Assembly: GCA_009733575.1 (NCBI GenBank)
Contig: ML769504.1
Location: 123,630-187,629 of the forward strand
Origin: Gymnopus androsaceus JB14
Taxonomy: Eukaryota; Basidiomycota; Agaricomycetes; Agaricales; Omphalotaceae
Length of the DNA stretch: 64,000 nucleotides
Direction: 5' to 3'
The notes below the pieces were generated by a model. The model saw only the letters and a program-made list of their open reading frames with translations. It was not told the origin of the DNA and did no database searches. Of this stretch, positions 54,107 through 64,000 are shown piece by piece. The first letter of the stretch is position 1. Each line of letters begins with the position of its first letter. A program made the position numbers and the translations under genes.

Positions 54107-54335
54107 GATAAGTACTGGACACTGGTTGTCAACAGTATTAGTAGTAGTAGCTGATAAGTACTGGACACTGGTTGTCAACAGTAATGGTGATAATAGCCGG
54201 AGAGTACTGGACAGTTGGTTGTCAACAGTAATGGTAACAATAGCCAGAGAGTACTGGACAGTTAGTTGTCAACAGTAATGGTAACAATAGCTGGAGAGTA
54301 CTGGACAGTTGGTTGTCAACAGTATTAGTAACAGG
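54107..54335. repeat. 46-47 bp tandem repeat, about five units
   Basis: Units read GAGAGTACTGGACAGTTGGT followed by TGTCAACAGTAATGGTAACA and a short tail. The first two units carry GATAAGTACTGGACAC instead. Confidence 0.85.
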
Positions 54336-54569
54336 AAGATTTGATCAGAGATCAAATGTAGTTGAGACAGCAGAAAGTAAACAAGACAGTGAGCTCAATA
54401 TCTTCAAGATGGTAATCTCAAAGAGAAGTAAGTTAATCAAAATACTCAAGCTGGGGCTTTACAGTGGATTTAGCCCAGCTTTTATAGTGTTTCTACTGTA
54501 TGTAAGGCTATGCTATATAATAGAACTAACCAATAGTATTGTAGTATATCTCTGGCAGTGCTAAAGCTG

Positions 54570-54800
54570 TAGAGAGGCTGTATCTAGGTATTCAGATATT
54601 AGTGGGCAGTGTACATAGCCTTGGTATGCTATGAAGTGGCTATGGGGATAAGTATTGAGTTGAGTGTGGGCTATGTGCATAGCCCTTGGAGGCTATGGTG
54701 TGGCTATAGGTACAGCCTCAGTAGGCTGTGGTGTGGCCATGTATACAGCCTCAGTAGGCTGTGGTACAGCCAGTGAGGGCTATGGGAAGGCTATGCCAGC
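54570..54800. repeat. Degenerate GGCTATG/CATAGCC word block
   Basis: Several units of about 34 bp share GGCTATGGTGTGGCTATAGG and ACAGCCTCAGTAGGCTGTGG; both orientations of the core words occur. Confidence 0.6.
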
Positions 54801-54974
54801 TGTATGTAAGTGTATCCACATGACTGGAACTGATTGTTGGTAGTTGTGAGATAAGATAACCCAGTAGTTGTGGGTAGTTATTAGTCGGAAAAAGTGTAGG
54901 GGGGCTGGGTCATAACAGAAACAGTTCAGTGGTCATATATTTATGTAATGGTTTTGAATTGCAAACCAGCCCTG

Positions 54975-55109
54975 ACCAACAACGTTCCCACAAAATCCAC
55001 AGCAACCTGCAGCAACCCATAGCAATCTACAGCTCTGTATACAGGGGTACCTTGCCATGGGCTCTGTATGTGCTATGGGTTCTGTACAGAATGCCCAGGT
55101 TTTGCTGAT
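54975..55109. mobile_element. ATCAGCAAAACCTG-family element, left end missing
   Basis: The right terminus CCCAGGTTTTGCTGAT is preceded by CAGCAACCCATAGCAA and TGCTATGGG words. No left terminus. Confidence 0.5.
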
Positions 55110-56573
55110 GCAAATCATGTCCCTGCAATAGAAAATACTGGTCAAGGTGCATATAAGCTTCTAACATGTTTCCTATGTGAAAGACATGCTGGGAATGGGC
55201 CCAGTACATCATCCATAAGTAAGAATAAAATGAATGAATAAAAGAATCAAATGATTTTTGTGTGTATTTATCAAATTAAGTACAAACTGAACAAGAAGCA
55301 ATTGAACCAAGGTGGGGAATTGAATATCCAATATGGAATGGAACTGAAGAAGGTCATGTCACAGAATTCTCCCTGGTAAGCAGGTAGCCCTTCCACACTT
55401 GCATTCCTAGCATGAATGTTTATTAAACTCTCCAATATTGATGGGCATCCTGCCTTCTCTCATCTCATCTAGCTCTATATCTTGCTCCATCTCTATTTGC
55501 ATAATTCCATTATTGCCATCATATGGAGCAAACAAGTGTTCAAACTAATAACTACAAGGAATTGGAGACCCAGACTGAGGAGGACTAGGCGGCCTAAACC
55601 TAACACCACCAGAACAATGGAAAAGAGGAGCTATGGGATGGGTAAAACGGAAGCAATGAGGGCTTGTAAACATCAGGGCTGTCCAGACTTGAGTATTCTA
55701 GTCACCAATGTGGTTTCTTTGTTTTTTTTATGAAAGCATTCAGCTCTAGGCAAGCCTAACTTATGATGTGGAGTCAAAATCCACTATTTAATGGTTTTGA
55801 GCCTCCCCCCTGACGGAAATGCCTTTATGTGTACCACTTTTGTGTGGGTGCTCATCTGTTCTGCCCTTTGCAGTGAGCTCCCATAAGCTCTCGATATTTT
55901 GGACTCACTGTTAGCTGTCTGTCAGGCCTTGGCTCATTTCCAGACACTCCCTGCATCCGCTATCCACCTGCTGATGTTTCCCACGCTTCCTGACTGTCCG
56001 CGGATACTTCCCGCACTCATTACCTAAAGTGCGGGCGCTTTCCATGCTTATTTACCATTTATCCTGCTTGCCGGGCACTTTCTACATGTGATTACCAGTT
56101 ATTCTGCCTCCCAGGTGCCTCCTGCACTTGATAGGTGTAATAGTTGAACTTTTATGCAAGTAAAAGACCATCTTTTCCAATTGCAAAAGACCTTCACTTT
56201 CAAAGGTAAATGAAGCACTTTCCCCATTTATTTTTCAGGGGAAATCTTAGCTCTTTTTCATACAAAAAATCATACGGAATATTGTATTATTTATGAAAGG
56301 TTTTTCAGTACTAATTACAGCTGTATTATAATGGATCCTGCGGAGTGTCTTGGTAGATGTGAATGCAATGATTGATAGCAAAAGTACGATTGAGCACCCA
56401 TACGGATCCAACATACTGATGGTGGCAGTGACCTATATTTACATAAGACTTTTTCTTGAGCTGCAGTGCCAGCGCGCCTACTAGCAGACTCTGTACAGGT
56501 ACATCCATGTGGATCATCATCTGTATTCAAGTCTGCCTATGGGAGACTACTGCTAAGTGCTGTATGCACTTGC
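55110..56573. other. Gene-free; imperfect repeats at 55900-56140
   Basis: No supported gene. Between 55900 and 56140 several loose repeats share GCACTTTCC, TATCCTGC and GATTACC words with a spacing of 50-60 bp. The rest has only short frames. Confidence 0.35.
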
Positions 56574-56765
56574 ATCAGCAAAACCTGGTTGCTGCTGGAG
56601 CTCTCAGAGCATTGAATTGAGCTCTGGAGACCTCTGAAGACCTCTGGCTGCTCTGGCTGCTCTGAAGCTACCATCAGCCAAACCTGGATATTTGCTGGAG
56701 CAGTCAGAGCATTGAATTGCACTCTGGAGAGCTCTGGAGAGCTCTGACTGCTCTGGTTGATCCAA
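56574..56765. mobile_element. ATCAGCAAAACCTG-family element, tandem left ends
   Basis: Two left-end-like copies follow each other (ATCAGCAAAACCTGG at 56574 and ATCAGCCAAACCTGG near 56683). Each is followed by CTCTGGAGA and GAGCATTGAATTG words. It looks like a duplicated half-element. Confidence 0.55.
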
Positions 56766-57264
56766 GCAGACAACAGCTGTCAGACTTGAATGTTGGTTAA
56801 CTGACATAAAAGGAAACAGTTGCCAGGCCCTTCCTTTTACATCACATAACCAACACAATGGTCACACAATGCTGTAAACTGTCAGGACATCATATAAAGG
56901 TGTCACCATTCAACTCAATGTTGAATGTTGACTTGTACTCTTTTTTTTTCTTCCTTCCCTCCATTGTTGCAACTTGGTTCCACTTTCCCTCCTCTTACTG
57001 TAAGTTCATATCCCTTTTCAGCATCAATTGACTGATATTTTGGAAATGACTGATAGCTGTAGGGCAGAAACTGGCTTGGTGAATGGGACTCTAAGTTTAT
57101 TATGTAGTAGTAGTAGTAGTACCTTGTCCGACTCCCCTTGGAAGTGTATGATATATAACAATAAAATGCTTGGAATTTTTCTATTATTATTGCATGTGAA
57201 AAATTTGATATGTAAATTTTCGATTGAATGGGGCTTGGTAACCTGAATTGTCAAATGATGGGTG
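56766..57264. other. Spacer with TAG trinucleotide run
   Basis: A short TAG repeat at about 57104-57120 and a T/C tract near 56940. No gene. Confidence 0.4.
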
Positions 57265-57401
57265 GTCTCCAGAGAGCTCCAGAGAACTCAATAGTCCTCC
57301 AGAGCTTCCTGGAATTACTATCCTTGCTACAGCTGCTCCAGAAGCTATGGGTGCTCTAGAGCTCTCTGGAGATCTCTGGAGACCACCCAGGTTTTGCTGA
57401 T
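57265..57401. mobile_element. ATCAGCAAAACCTG-family element, right end intact
   Basis: The interior begins GGTGGTCTCCAGAGAGCTCC and ends GGAGACCACCCAGG followed by TTTTGCTGAT. The interior itself is an inverted repeat of CTCCAGAG words. The left ATCAGC terminus is missing. Confidence 0.6.
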
Positions 57402-57414
57402 GTACTACTGCTAC

Positions 57415-57720
57415 ATCAGCAAAAAGGGGTTAAACCTAAGATGACCTAGGGAACCCAGGCTACCCTGGTCACCCTGGTCACTCTGATCACCTTGGGTCTT
57501 CCAGGCTACCCCAGGCTACCTTAGGCTACCTCTGGTTTCCTCAGGTTCCTCAGGTTAGCTCAGGCTTACTCAGGTTTACTCAGGTTTACTCAGGTTGCCT
57601 CAAATTCCCAAGGTTTATCCCTAAATCCTAGGCAACCTAGGTGACCTCAAAGAAACTGAGGCAGTCTAGGCAACCTAGGTGGCCTAGGAGACCTAGGTAT
57701 CCTTAGGTTCCCTTAAGTCT
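57415..57720. repeat. Word block of CCTAGG, CAGGCTACC and CTCAGGTT units
   Basis: It starts with ATCAGCAAAAAGGGGTTAAA, related to the element terminus. It then consists of CCCAGGCTACCCTGGTCACC, TACTCAGGTTTACTCAGGTT and ACCTAGGTGACCT-like words. Most of the 300 bp can pair with itself. Confidence 0.6.
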
Positions 57721-58499
57721 CTTTAAGTCATTGTGGGTCAACCTAAAGTCAGTCCTGGGCCCAGACCATTTTTCCTGATGTACTTCCTTTTAGGAATTAA
57801 CTCTAATAGGTTATGGGCCCTAGCCTTAACCATTGATGCACTATACTGGTATAACCCTTATTCATGTCACAAAGGACTAATCCACTGCCACCAGCAACAC
57901 AAAGAACCGCATCAGGCCAAGCCACAGCTGCTGCCACCACATCCAGTAGTAGGACTGATACCTACCTACTTCCTCTGCTTAGTGGCTCAATTTATCCACA
58001 CCCACTGGATCCAAGTTGGATATCTCCCTCCAATGTCCAACAAATCTAACTCAGAATTTTGCTTTTATTTAATTAATTCAGGTAATGCTCTGTAACTACT
58101 AGTGCCCATGGAAAGTAACAGTCCACCACTGTTTTGCTCATAATTTTTGAACAAATGCATATTTGCACTTGATTCAAGTTATGAACTCATTCTGCACATT
58201 TAGTGAAATTGTTCTAGCACAATTGGAAATATGCCTCCGGGAATTACCTGCTATATTTAGCAAATTCCTTAGTTTCAAAAATATTGTAAAACTGTACAAG
58301 AGTAAATATTTATTTCTGGACCTGAAGTTGTTTACACATGAAAAGCCAGATATAAAAAATAGGGAGTTCCACTTTTTTTCCATATTTTTAGTGAACAATA
58401 GAAGGTAAAACAAGGATTTGAAGAAAAATCAGCCAAATCTTATCCCCTGAATTAAGCTCAGAATTCTCATGGTTTATTGCTGGTAAGTATGGAATCAAC
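57721..58499. other. Gene-free spacer
   Basis: A frame of 120 codons at 57733-58095 has no recognisable domain and no supporting context. Nothing else identified. Confidence 0.3.
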
Positions 58500-58772
58500 A
58501 TCAGCAAAACCTGTATTTTGCATTTTAATTCCCACAGTGTTACTTAAAATTCCCAGCACTCCCAGAGCTTCCAGCACTGGCCAGTGCTTGCCAGTGCTGT
58601 CAGAAATATAAAATCATACGTTATTTCCAAATAAGGTAATTTTGCGGCCTCTGGGAGCTTCTGGGAGCCCCCTCCTGCATCGGCCGGACCATCTGAGTGC
58701 TGGGACACTGGAGTGCTGGGAACTCTGGACAGTTCGCTCAAGCACTGCCCATGTCATACAGGTTTTGCTCAT
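58500..58772. mobile_element. ATCAGCAAAACCTG-family element, complete copy
   Basis: The left end ATCAGCAAAACCTGTATTT and right end TACAGGTTTTGCTCAT are inverted with one mismatch. Each side of the interior carries CCAGCACT, GGGAGCTTCTGGGAG and GAGTGCTGGGA words, different from those of the other copies. Confidence 0.65.
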
Positions 58773-59135
58773 GAAGCAAGTGCATACAGCAGATTAAGAC
58801 TACAAGTTGTTTGAGGTAAAAATATTATGATCTTCAAAAGATATTCATAGTTTTTTGGTGGGGCAATACTGCCAGCCTGTCGCTTTCCGTGGGCATGAGC
58901 AAATTTTCTGTGCTGATATCCAAGTTGGATCCGATTCCCATGTCCAGTCAGTTGAGTGATGATTCATTGTAATGCATGTGTTTTTCTTGACGGACTCAGC
59001 ATACCAATTGTAACTGTAGCGGCCACTCCACACCGTCGGGTATTTCCTTATTCACTCATTGTCCTTCTCCATTGGACTCGTACTTACTTTATACATTGAC
59101 CCTTCCTCAATATTCATTCCTTACCATTTACCTAC

Positions 59136-59282
59136 ATCAGCAAAACCTGTATTTTTGCTGGAGCAAGGTACCCTATTCCAGAGACCTCTGGAGATCTCTG
59201 GAGAAAATTGACAGTTTTTTTGACAGCTGTCAAGCTCCAGAGATCTCTGGAGACCTCCAGCGAAAATACAGCTTTTGCTGAT
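59136..59282. mobile_element. ATCAGCAAAACCTG-family element, complete 147-bp copy
   Basis: ATCAGCAAAACCTGTATTTT at the left and AAAATACAGCTTTTGCTGAT at the right. The interior is CCAGAGACCTCTGGAGATCT paired with its complement around TGACAGCTGTCA. The whole element can form one hairpin. Confidence 0.75.
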
Positions 59283-59708
59283 GCTAGCTCACAGTATTGT
59301 ACATTTGGCATTATTTACTGAATACCCTACTCTACTATTTAGGACCTAGCTTGTACATAGATTAGGGCCAACTTTCCCTCAAAATATACTACTTAGTGTT
59401 GTCATTCGAGACCCACCTCAGTTAACCCCTCAGTGTAAAGCTAACCTTTCCCCTTAGTGTTAACGCACCTTGTCACTCCGTCGTCGACGCGTTGCAGTAA
59501 CGTTCCTCGCATAAAGCTTACCTACCGCTAGCTTTGTTTACCGATCTTAGGCTGACAGACTTAGCACATGAAATTGTTGAAAATCATGAATGCCAGAAGT
59601 ATAAAATCGGCGAATATTCAAATATTCCGGGTAAACGTGAATCTTTATCGTCCAACTCTTCCTATAACGACTTCAACTATCCACAAAAACATTCTTCATA
59701 CGTCAATA
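59283..59708. other. Intergenic upstream of the Old Yellow Enzyme relic
   Basis: No gene. The last 150 bp may include the former 5' leader of the next gene (inference). Confidence 0.3.
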
Positions 59709-60900
59709 ATGTCTTCCGCAGCGACGGACTCCAACCTTTTTGCTCCTATCAAAGTCGGCAACATGATGCTCAATCATCGCGTTGCATTAGCTCCCTTGAC
59801 ACGATTGAGGACGACCAGTGACTTTGTCTCACTGGAAGTAGTCACTCTCAGCATGCCAACGCGCAGGGAAAATTCGTCATAACTGAGGGAACCATAGTTG
59901 GACCCCAGTTATCGCGCGCGCGCTCCCGGTATCTGGTCCGAGGAGCAGATTGCTTCTTGGTTTTGGAAGGAGGTACGCAGATAGTTATTTCCGCAAATTG
60001 CAGTCCCTCAATCGAAAACGACAGGTAGTCAGCGCTGCACACGCCAAAGGCAGCTACATCTACCTTCAACTAGGATTTATCGGCAGAGTAGGAAGAGCCG
60101 CTGTTCTTAAAGCTCTGAATTTTAATTTTGAGGTGGTCAGTGCTGAAGATATACCTATAACTGGAGGAGAGGTGCCACGGCCATTGGCTATCGAGGAAAT
60201 TAAAGCCACCATAGAGCTTTTTGCACAAGCTTCCAAAGCAGTGACTAAAGCAGGATTCGACGGAGTAGAAATTCATGGTGCGAGTGGATATTTGGTCGAT
60301 CAGTTTATCCAGGACGTGTCGAATAACCAAACGGATGAGTATGGAGGATCAGTTAAGAGTCGGACCAGGTATGCGTTGGAAGTTGCGGACACGGTAGTGA
60401 AAGCGGTTGGTCAAGAGAGGACTGCGATTCGGTTCAGTCCTTGGGCTACAGCACAAGGTAGGAGCTCGTGCATTCCGAATTGAATAGAGGCGCTGATGAT
60501 TTTTAGATATGGGTATGAAGGATCCTTTCCCGACGTACACCTACCTCATCTCTGAGATTAAAGAAAGATATCCAGAGCTTTCATATCTCCACATGATCTA
60601 AACGCGAGAGCTCGAAAACCCTGTGCAGTCCTATGAGGTTCTTTATGACACATGATCCCCGAGGCCGTTGATTGTTGCAGATGGATTCACTAGGGAGACA
60701 GCTGTAAAGGCAGTGAGCGAGAAAGTCGTGCGGGAGGCATTTTATTTCCAACGTAAGTGCTTAACCGAGATTTGGCTGTTCATTCCTGACCAGGATATTG
60801 TCTGTTTCAGCGAGATCTCCCATTGAGATTGTGGGTAATGCCCTTGTCTGCGTACGATCGAGCTACCTTTTATGGTGGAGAGTGGAAAGGGTTACTTATA
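59709..60900 (+). pseudogene. Old Yellow Enzyme family (NADH:flavin oxidoreductase) pseudogene
   Basis: FMN enzymes that reduce activated alkenes with NAD(P)H. It begins MSSAATDSNLFAPIKVGNMM and NHRVALAPLTRLRTTSD, the usual opening. The frame then shifts: QGKFVITEGTIVGPQ lies in a second frame and PGIWSEEQIASW in a third. After an intron the body is clear: HAKGSYIYLQL, VPRPLAIEEIKATIELFAQA, GFDGVEIHGASGYLVDQFIQ, DEYGGSVKSRTRYALEVADT and GQERTAIRFSPWAT. After another intron DMGMKDPFPTYTYL leads to a TAA at 60599-60601 after SYLHMI, with homology continuing (DGFTRETAVKAVSEK). The substrate-binding HGAN of the family is HGAS here. Several frameshifts plus the stop make it non-functional. Confidence 0.85.
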
Positions 60901-61139
60901 CTGACTATGTTTTCGCACCGTAGAGACTTGCGTTGTGAATTTGTAATAAATATTGCAGTTTTTCTAGATGTACACAAATTTGGTTGAAGGTCTATACACC
61001 TCTATACACATTGTTCCCGGTTGATTGAAGAGGAGTTTTGAGATTCGACAAGTTGACCGATTATGAACTCGTTTGAACATGAAGCATAGCACTTGGAAAA
61101 TGAAAATTAACACAAGATGACAATCTGACTCGATAAAGT
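60901..61139. other. Spacer between two relics
   Basis: No gene or repeat recognised. The boundary of the following LINE is not marked by a visible target duplication. Confidence 0.3.
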
Positions 61140-63276
61140 TTCCAATACCGGACGTCACAGTCGACTCAACACCGGAACAGTTCTTTGACAGGCCCTTCAC
61201 TGCAGAACAAGTTGACCTTTGCAAACTTGAGCTGGAGAAACATCCTTCAAATAGTGCACCCGGTATTGAGCAGGTGTATTACCGCCAAATCATTGATATG
61301 GACAGTACTCTGATTGCCCAACTGGTCAATGAATGCGTGGCACATGGTGACTGTCCAACTACCTGGGCTATATGCATCTTAATTGGTATTATAAAAAGGG
61401 GAAAGCCTCTTGATGACCCAAACAGTTATCGGGCAGTGGGTTTGGAAAGCTGTATGCTCAAATTTGTCACTCTATTGATGATGCAACGATTTGTAGATTG
61501 GGCAGATGCACGTAACATTATTCCCCCTTCCCAAAATGGTTTCCGAAAGAACTACCGTACCAATAACAATGCATTCATCCTCAGAAGTGCCATTGAAAAG
61601 GCACGCGCAATGGGCCGTACCCTATGGGTGGCAAGTATTGACATAACAAATGCATTTTCATCTGTCGACCGATCCACTCTATGGCGTAAACTACAGGATC
61701 TTGGTGCCTCGGGGCGGATCTTTGACTGGATCCGAATGATCTATAAACTTATGCGCTATAGAGTTCGACATGAGGGTGACCTATCAGATGTCCTCCATGC
61801 AGGTATAGGTATTCTCATTGGGGACACCCTATCTCCTGAATTCTGGATCATATTTTTTGGAGACTTCAATATTCCTGCTACAGAGGATGATATTGTACTG
61901 GCAGGAGCAATTATTTCCCACCTGGAACAAGCAGATGATCTCCTCATACTGGCATTATCACCAGAAGGACTGCAACGAAAAATGGATCTGTTTTATACCT
62001 ACTGTGGTAACAATTTCCTCATTATCAATGCCATTAAGTCGGTGATAGGTTACCATGGGCCTCCACCATTGTGGAACCCAAAATTCTACTTCAATGGTGT
62101 GGAAGTAGAGATTGTCGATGAGTATACCTATGTGGGAATGGGATTCCGCTGCGGGGTCTTCAGAGTTTTCTCATCAGTTTTCCAGAACTACTACACTGCC
62201 AAGTCAAAGAAGGGCCTGACGGCCTCACATGCAGTTCTTCACAGTTGAATCTATGATTGGTACTCTCCCTTTGCTTGAAGGGACTATGCTCTACATGGGA
62301 TGCATTGATCCCCAACTTATCTATGGCTGCGAAGTTGCCTTAGACACTAGCGAGGCACTACTGGCCAACTTGATTGCGGTTCAGAAATCATTTTTCCGAA
62401 GACTACTTGGACTATCAAAAACCGCAATCGTTGTTGCCACATACACAGAAACAGGCATTATTCCACTCCAATTTCGCCGGTTGGAGTTAGCACTACGATT
62501 TTTATCATATCTGCTGGGCCGCCCAGCCAGTACATACGTCAGAGCAGCTCTTGAGGAAAGTCTTATACTAGACTCACAGGGCAAGAAGTCCTGGATTGGA
62601 GACTTAAAGAATGTCATCGCAAAGTGGTGCCCTGATTTCTCCCTACCACTTACTGATGCACTATTGAATGCAACGGATTCCACCATTATGGGGAACTTTA
62701 AGGAATGCTGTGAGAAGGCCATGCATGCCTGGATTGATAGCGAGCTTAGTACACGCGTAGTTTCAAGAACATATATATTGAAACTGAGAAAGGAACCATC
62801 AGCTAATGGTCACTTGCATGTCTTATAAGGACATGTGTGCGCGGTCATACATTAGTGATATAGCTAATGTTAAACACCGAAAGGCGTTCACAAAGCTCAT
62901 AACAGGTGACCATCCGCTGGCAGTAGTCAGACTGACCTGGCCAAACAATCACCGAACCGAAATTCCTCATCATGATAGGTTGTGCCGTTTCTGCAAAACA
63001 GCTGTAGAGACGCCGGAACATGCAATGCTCCAATGTATGGACAATACTCTCCAAATCAGAAGAGATGAATTTTTCCAAGAGTTTTACGCTCTTCACACAA
63101 ATGCGATCAGATTGACTCCTGAAATGGATTGCATATATTACCTGGCCTATCTTGCATCCACAAAAGTTTCCTTCTCTATCTTGGCAAAATGGATATTCGA
63201 CGTCCTTACAATCTATGACAATGTTACTGTATTTGTCCCCGAACAATATTGCCGTTCCGTTGCCCCTCGGATTTGA
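61140..63276 (+). pseudogene. Tad-like LINE: reverse transcriptase and C-terminal zinc knuckle
   Basis: Reading starts in mid-protein (PDVTVDSTPEQFFDRPFTAE) and passes SNSAPGIEQVYYRQIIDMD and NGFRKNYRTNNNAFILRSAI. Motif A is VASIDITNAFSSVD, motif B GILIGDTLSPEFW, and motif C QADDLLILAL, where many relatives also have QADD. A frameshift near 62240 leads to GTLPLLEGTMLYMGCIDPQL and FFRRLLGLSKTA. A second near 62820 leads to the zinc knuckle CRFCKTAVETPEHAMLQC (C-x2-C-x7-H-x4-C), ending at 63276. The endonuclease end is missing, as expected after 5' truncation. The catalytic RT motifs are intact, but the frame is broken twice. Confidence 0.85.
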
Positions 63277-64000
63277 CATCACTCAAGATGCGGTCGCAGT
63301 TGATTAACAATTAGCCTTAGTGTATTTATTAGTATATGCCTGTACTGTAAGTAGCTTGGTGTTCATGGAGGGCAGGGGATCTACAGCAGCGACCTCGCGG
63401 GTCAGTTGTGAGCTCGTCCCCACCTCCCATGAATGCCCCGAGGACAAAGATGCTAGTGCCGCATCGGGTTACTCCTCGGCTTAGCCGGCGTTCAGATCTT
63501 GGACCAAGCCGTGTAATATACTTCCTTCCTTCCTTCCAAGGGGTTTAGCTCCATTATAACTTTAAACTTGATAAGGGTGATGAAAGGGCGGATGAAGAAG
63601 CGCCCACCTATTAAGTTAGCGCTGGGAAAAGTGCCTCGCGTCAACGCGTCTTTTCTCTTGAACTTTCATCACAGCTGCTTCTTCTGATTGCTTCTCTCAA
63701 TACTGTTATTATTATTATGCGCCGGAAAGAGAATGAAACCCCCAAAAACTAATTCTCTTGCCATTTGGATGGCCAAAAATTGAAAAAGAATAAGAATAAC
63801 GCTTGAGACTCACCTGAAGGGATTTCGGTACGTCATTCTAACTATCGGATGGTATTTTTCTAATATCCAGGTGGTCCATTAGAGGCTCAAATGCACTTAA
63901 CCTCTGACCCTTCTTTATCCCAAGCGGCTCCAGTGGCGTGAATACTGCGCTGAATTCAAATCTGACCAGTACGTCGTTACCTTTTCTGAAATGGGCATTT
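63277..64000. other. LINE 3' untranslated region and downstream DNA
   Basis: The first 260 bp after the LINE stop, ending in a CTTCC repeat at about 63520-63537, is probably its 3' untranslated region. Beyond that, GATGAAAGGGCGGATGAAGA (63578) and CTTTCATCACAGCTGCTTCT (63663) form a loose inverted pair. No gene is seen before the window ends. Confidence 0.45.

Overview
The window looks like nuclear DNA of a filamentous Basidiomycota fungus, most likely an Agaricomycete. Coding exons are broken by 50-65 bp GT...AG introns, and several protein families are typical of mushroom-forming fungi: a Plavaka-type transposase, DUF6698-like and DUF6589-like proteins, an F-box protein beginning MGTRGYAIYYHKG, and Tad-like LINEs. 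Most of the window is repeats; host genes sit in small islands. No rRNA, convincing tRNA gene, plasmid or CRISPR feature was seen. Gene models were spliced by eye, and family names rest on motifs and remembered family patterns, not on database searches.

Layout. 1-15.4 kb: a frame-broken 2OG-Fe(II) dioxygenase, a coiled-coil gene, a long Plavaka-like transposase gene (minus strand), a DUF6698-like gene, an eEF2 pseudogene that lost the diphthamide segment, and an intact-looking F-box gene. 15.4-27.6 kb: relics and miniature elements, including a clean nested insertion (a TA-flanked element inside a hAT-like element with an 8-bp target duplication) and a MULE-like element with a 9-bp duplication. 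27.6-37.2 kb: a terpenoid gene island containing a cis-prenyltransferase, a DUF2236/MpaB-type membrane oxygenase candidate, a cytochrome P450 and a class I sesquiterpene synthase. The P450 is flanked by about 1.15-kb inverted arms, and one arm carries a decayed copy of the P450 last exon. 37.5-50 kb: a foldback element with a hAT-like element in its spacer and a PIF/Harbinger transposon in one arm, a DUF6589-like gene split by an element with an 11-bp duplication, a 33-bp minisatellite and another MULE-like element. 50-64 kb: two decayed LINEs, a 0.68-kb palindrome, tandem repeats, many miniature elements sharing the terminus ATCAGCAAAACCTG, and an Old Yellow Enzyme pseudogene.

How the genes may work together (inference): the 27.6-37.2 kb genes could form a small terpenoid locus, with a prenyl-chain maker, a prenyl-chain-active oxygenase family, a terpene cyclase and an oxidising P450. 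Upstream sequence blocks are shared between the P450 and the terpene synthase. The second theme is a family of elements with one conserved terminus but interiors built from different short self-complementary words.
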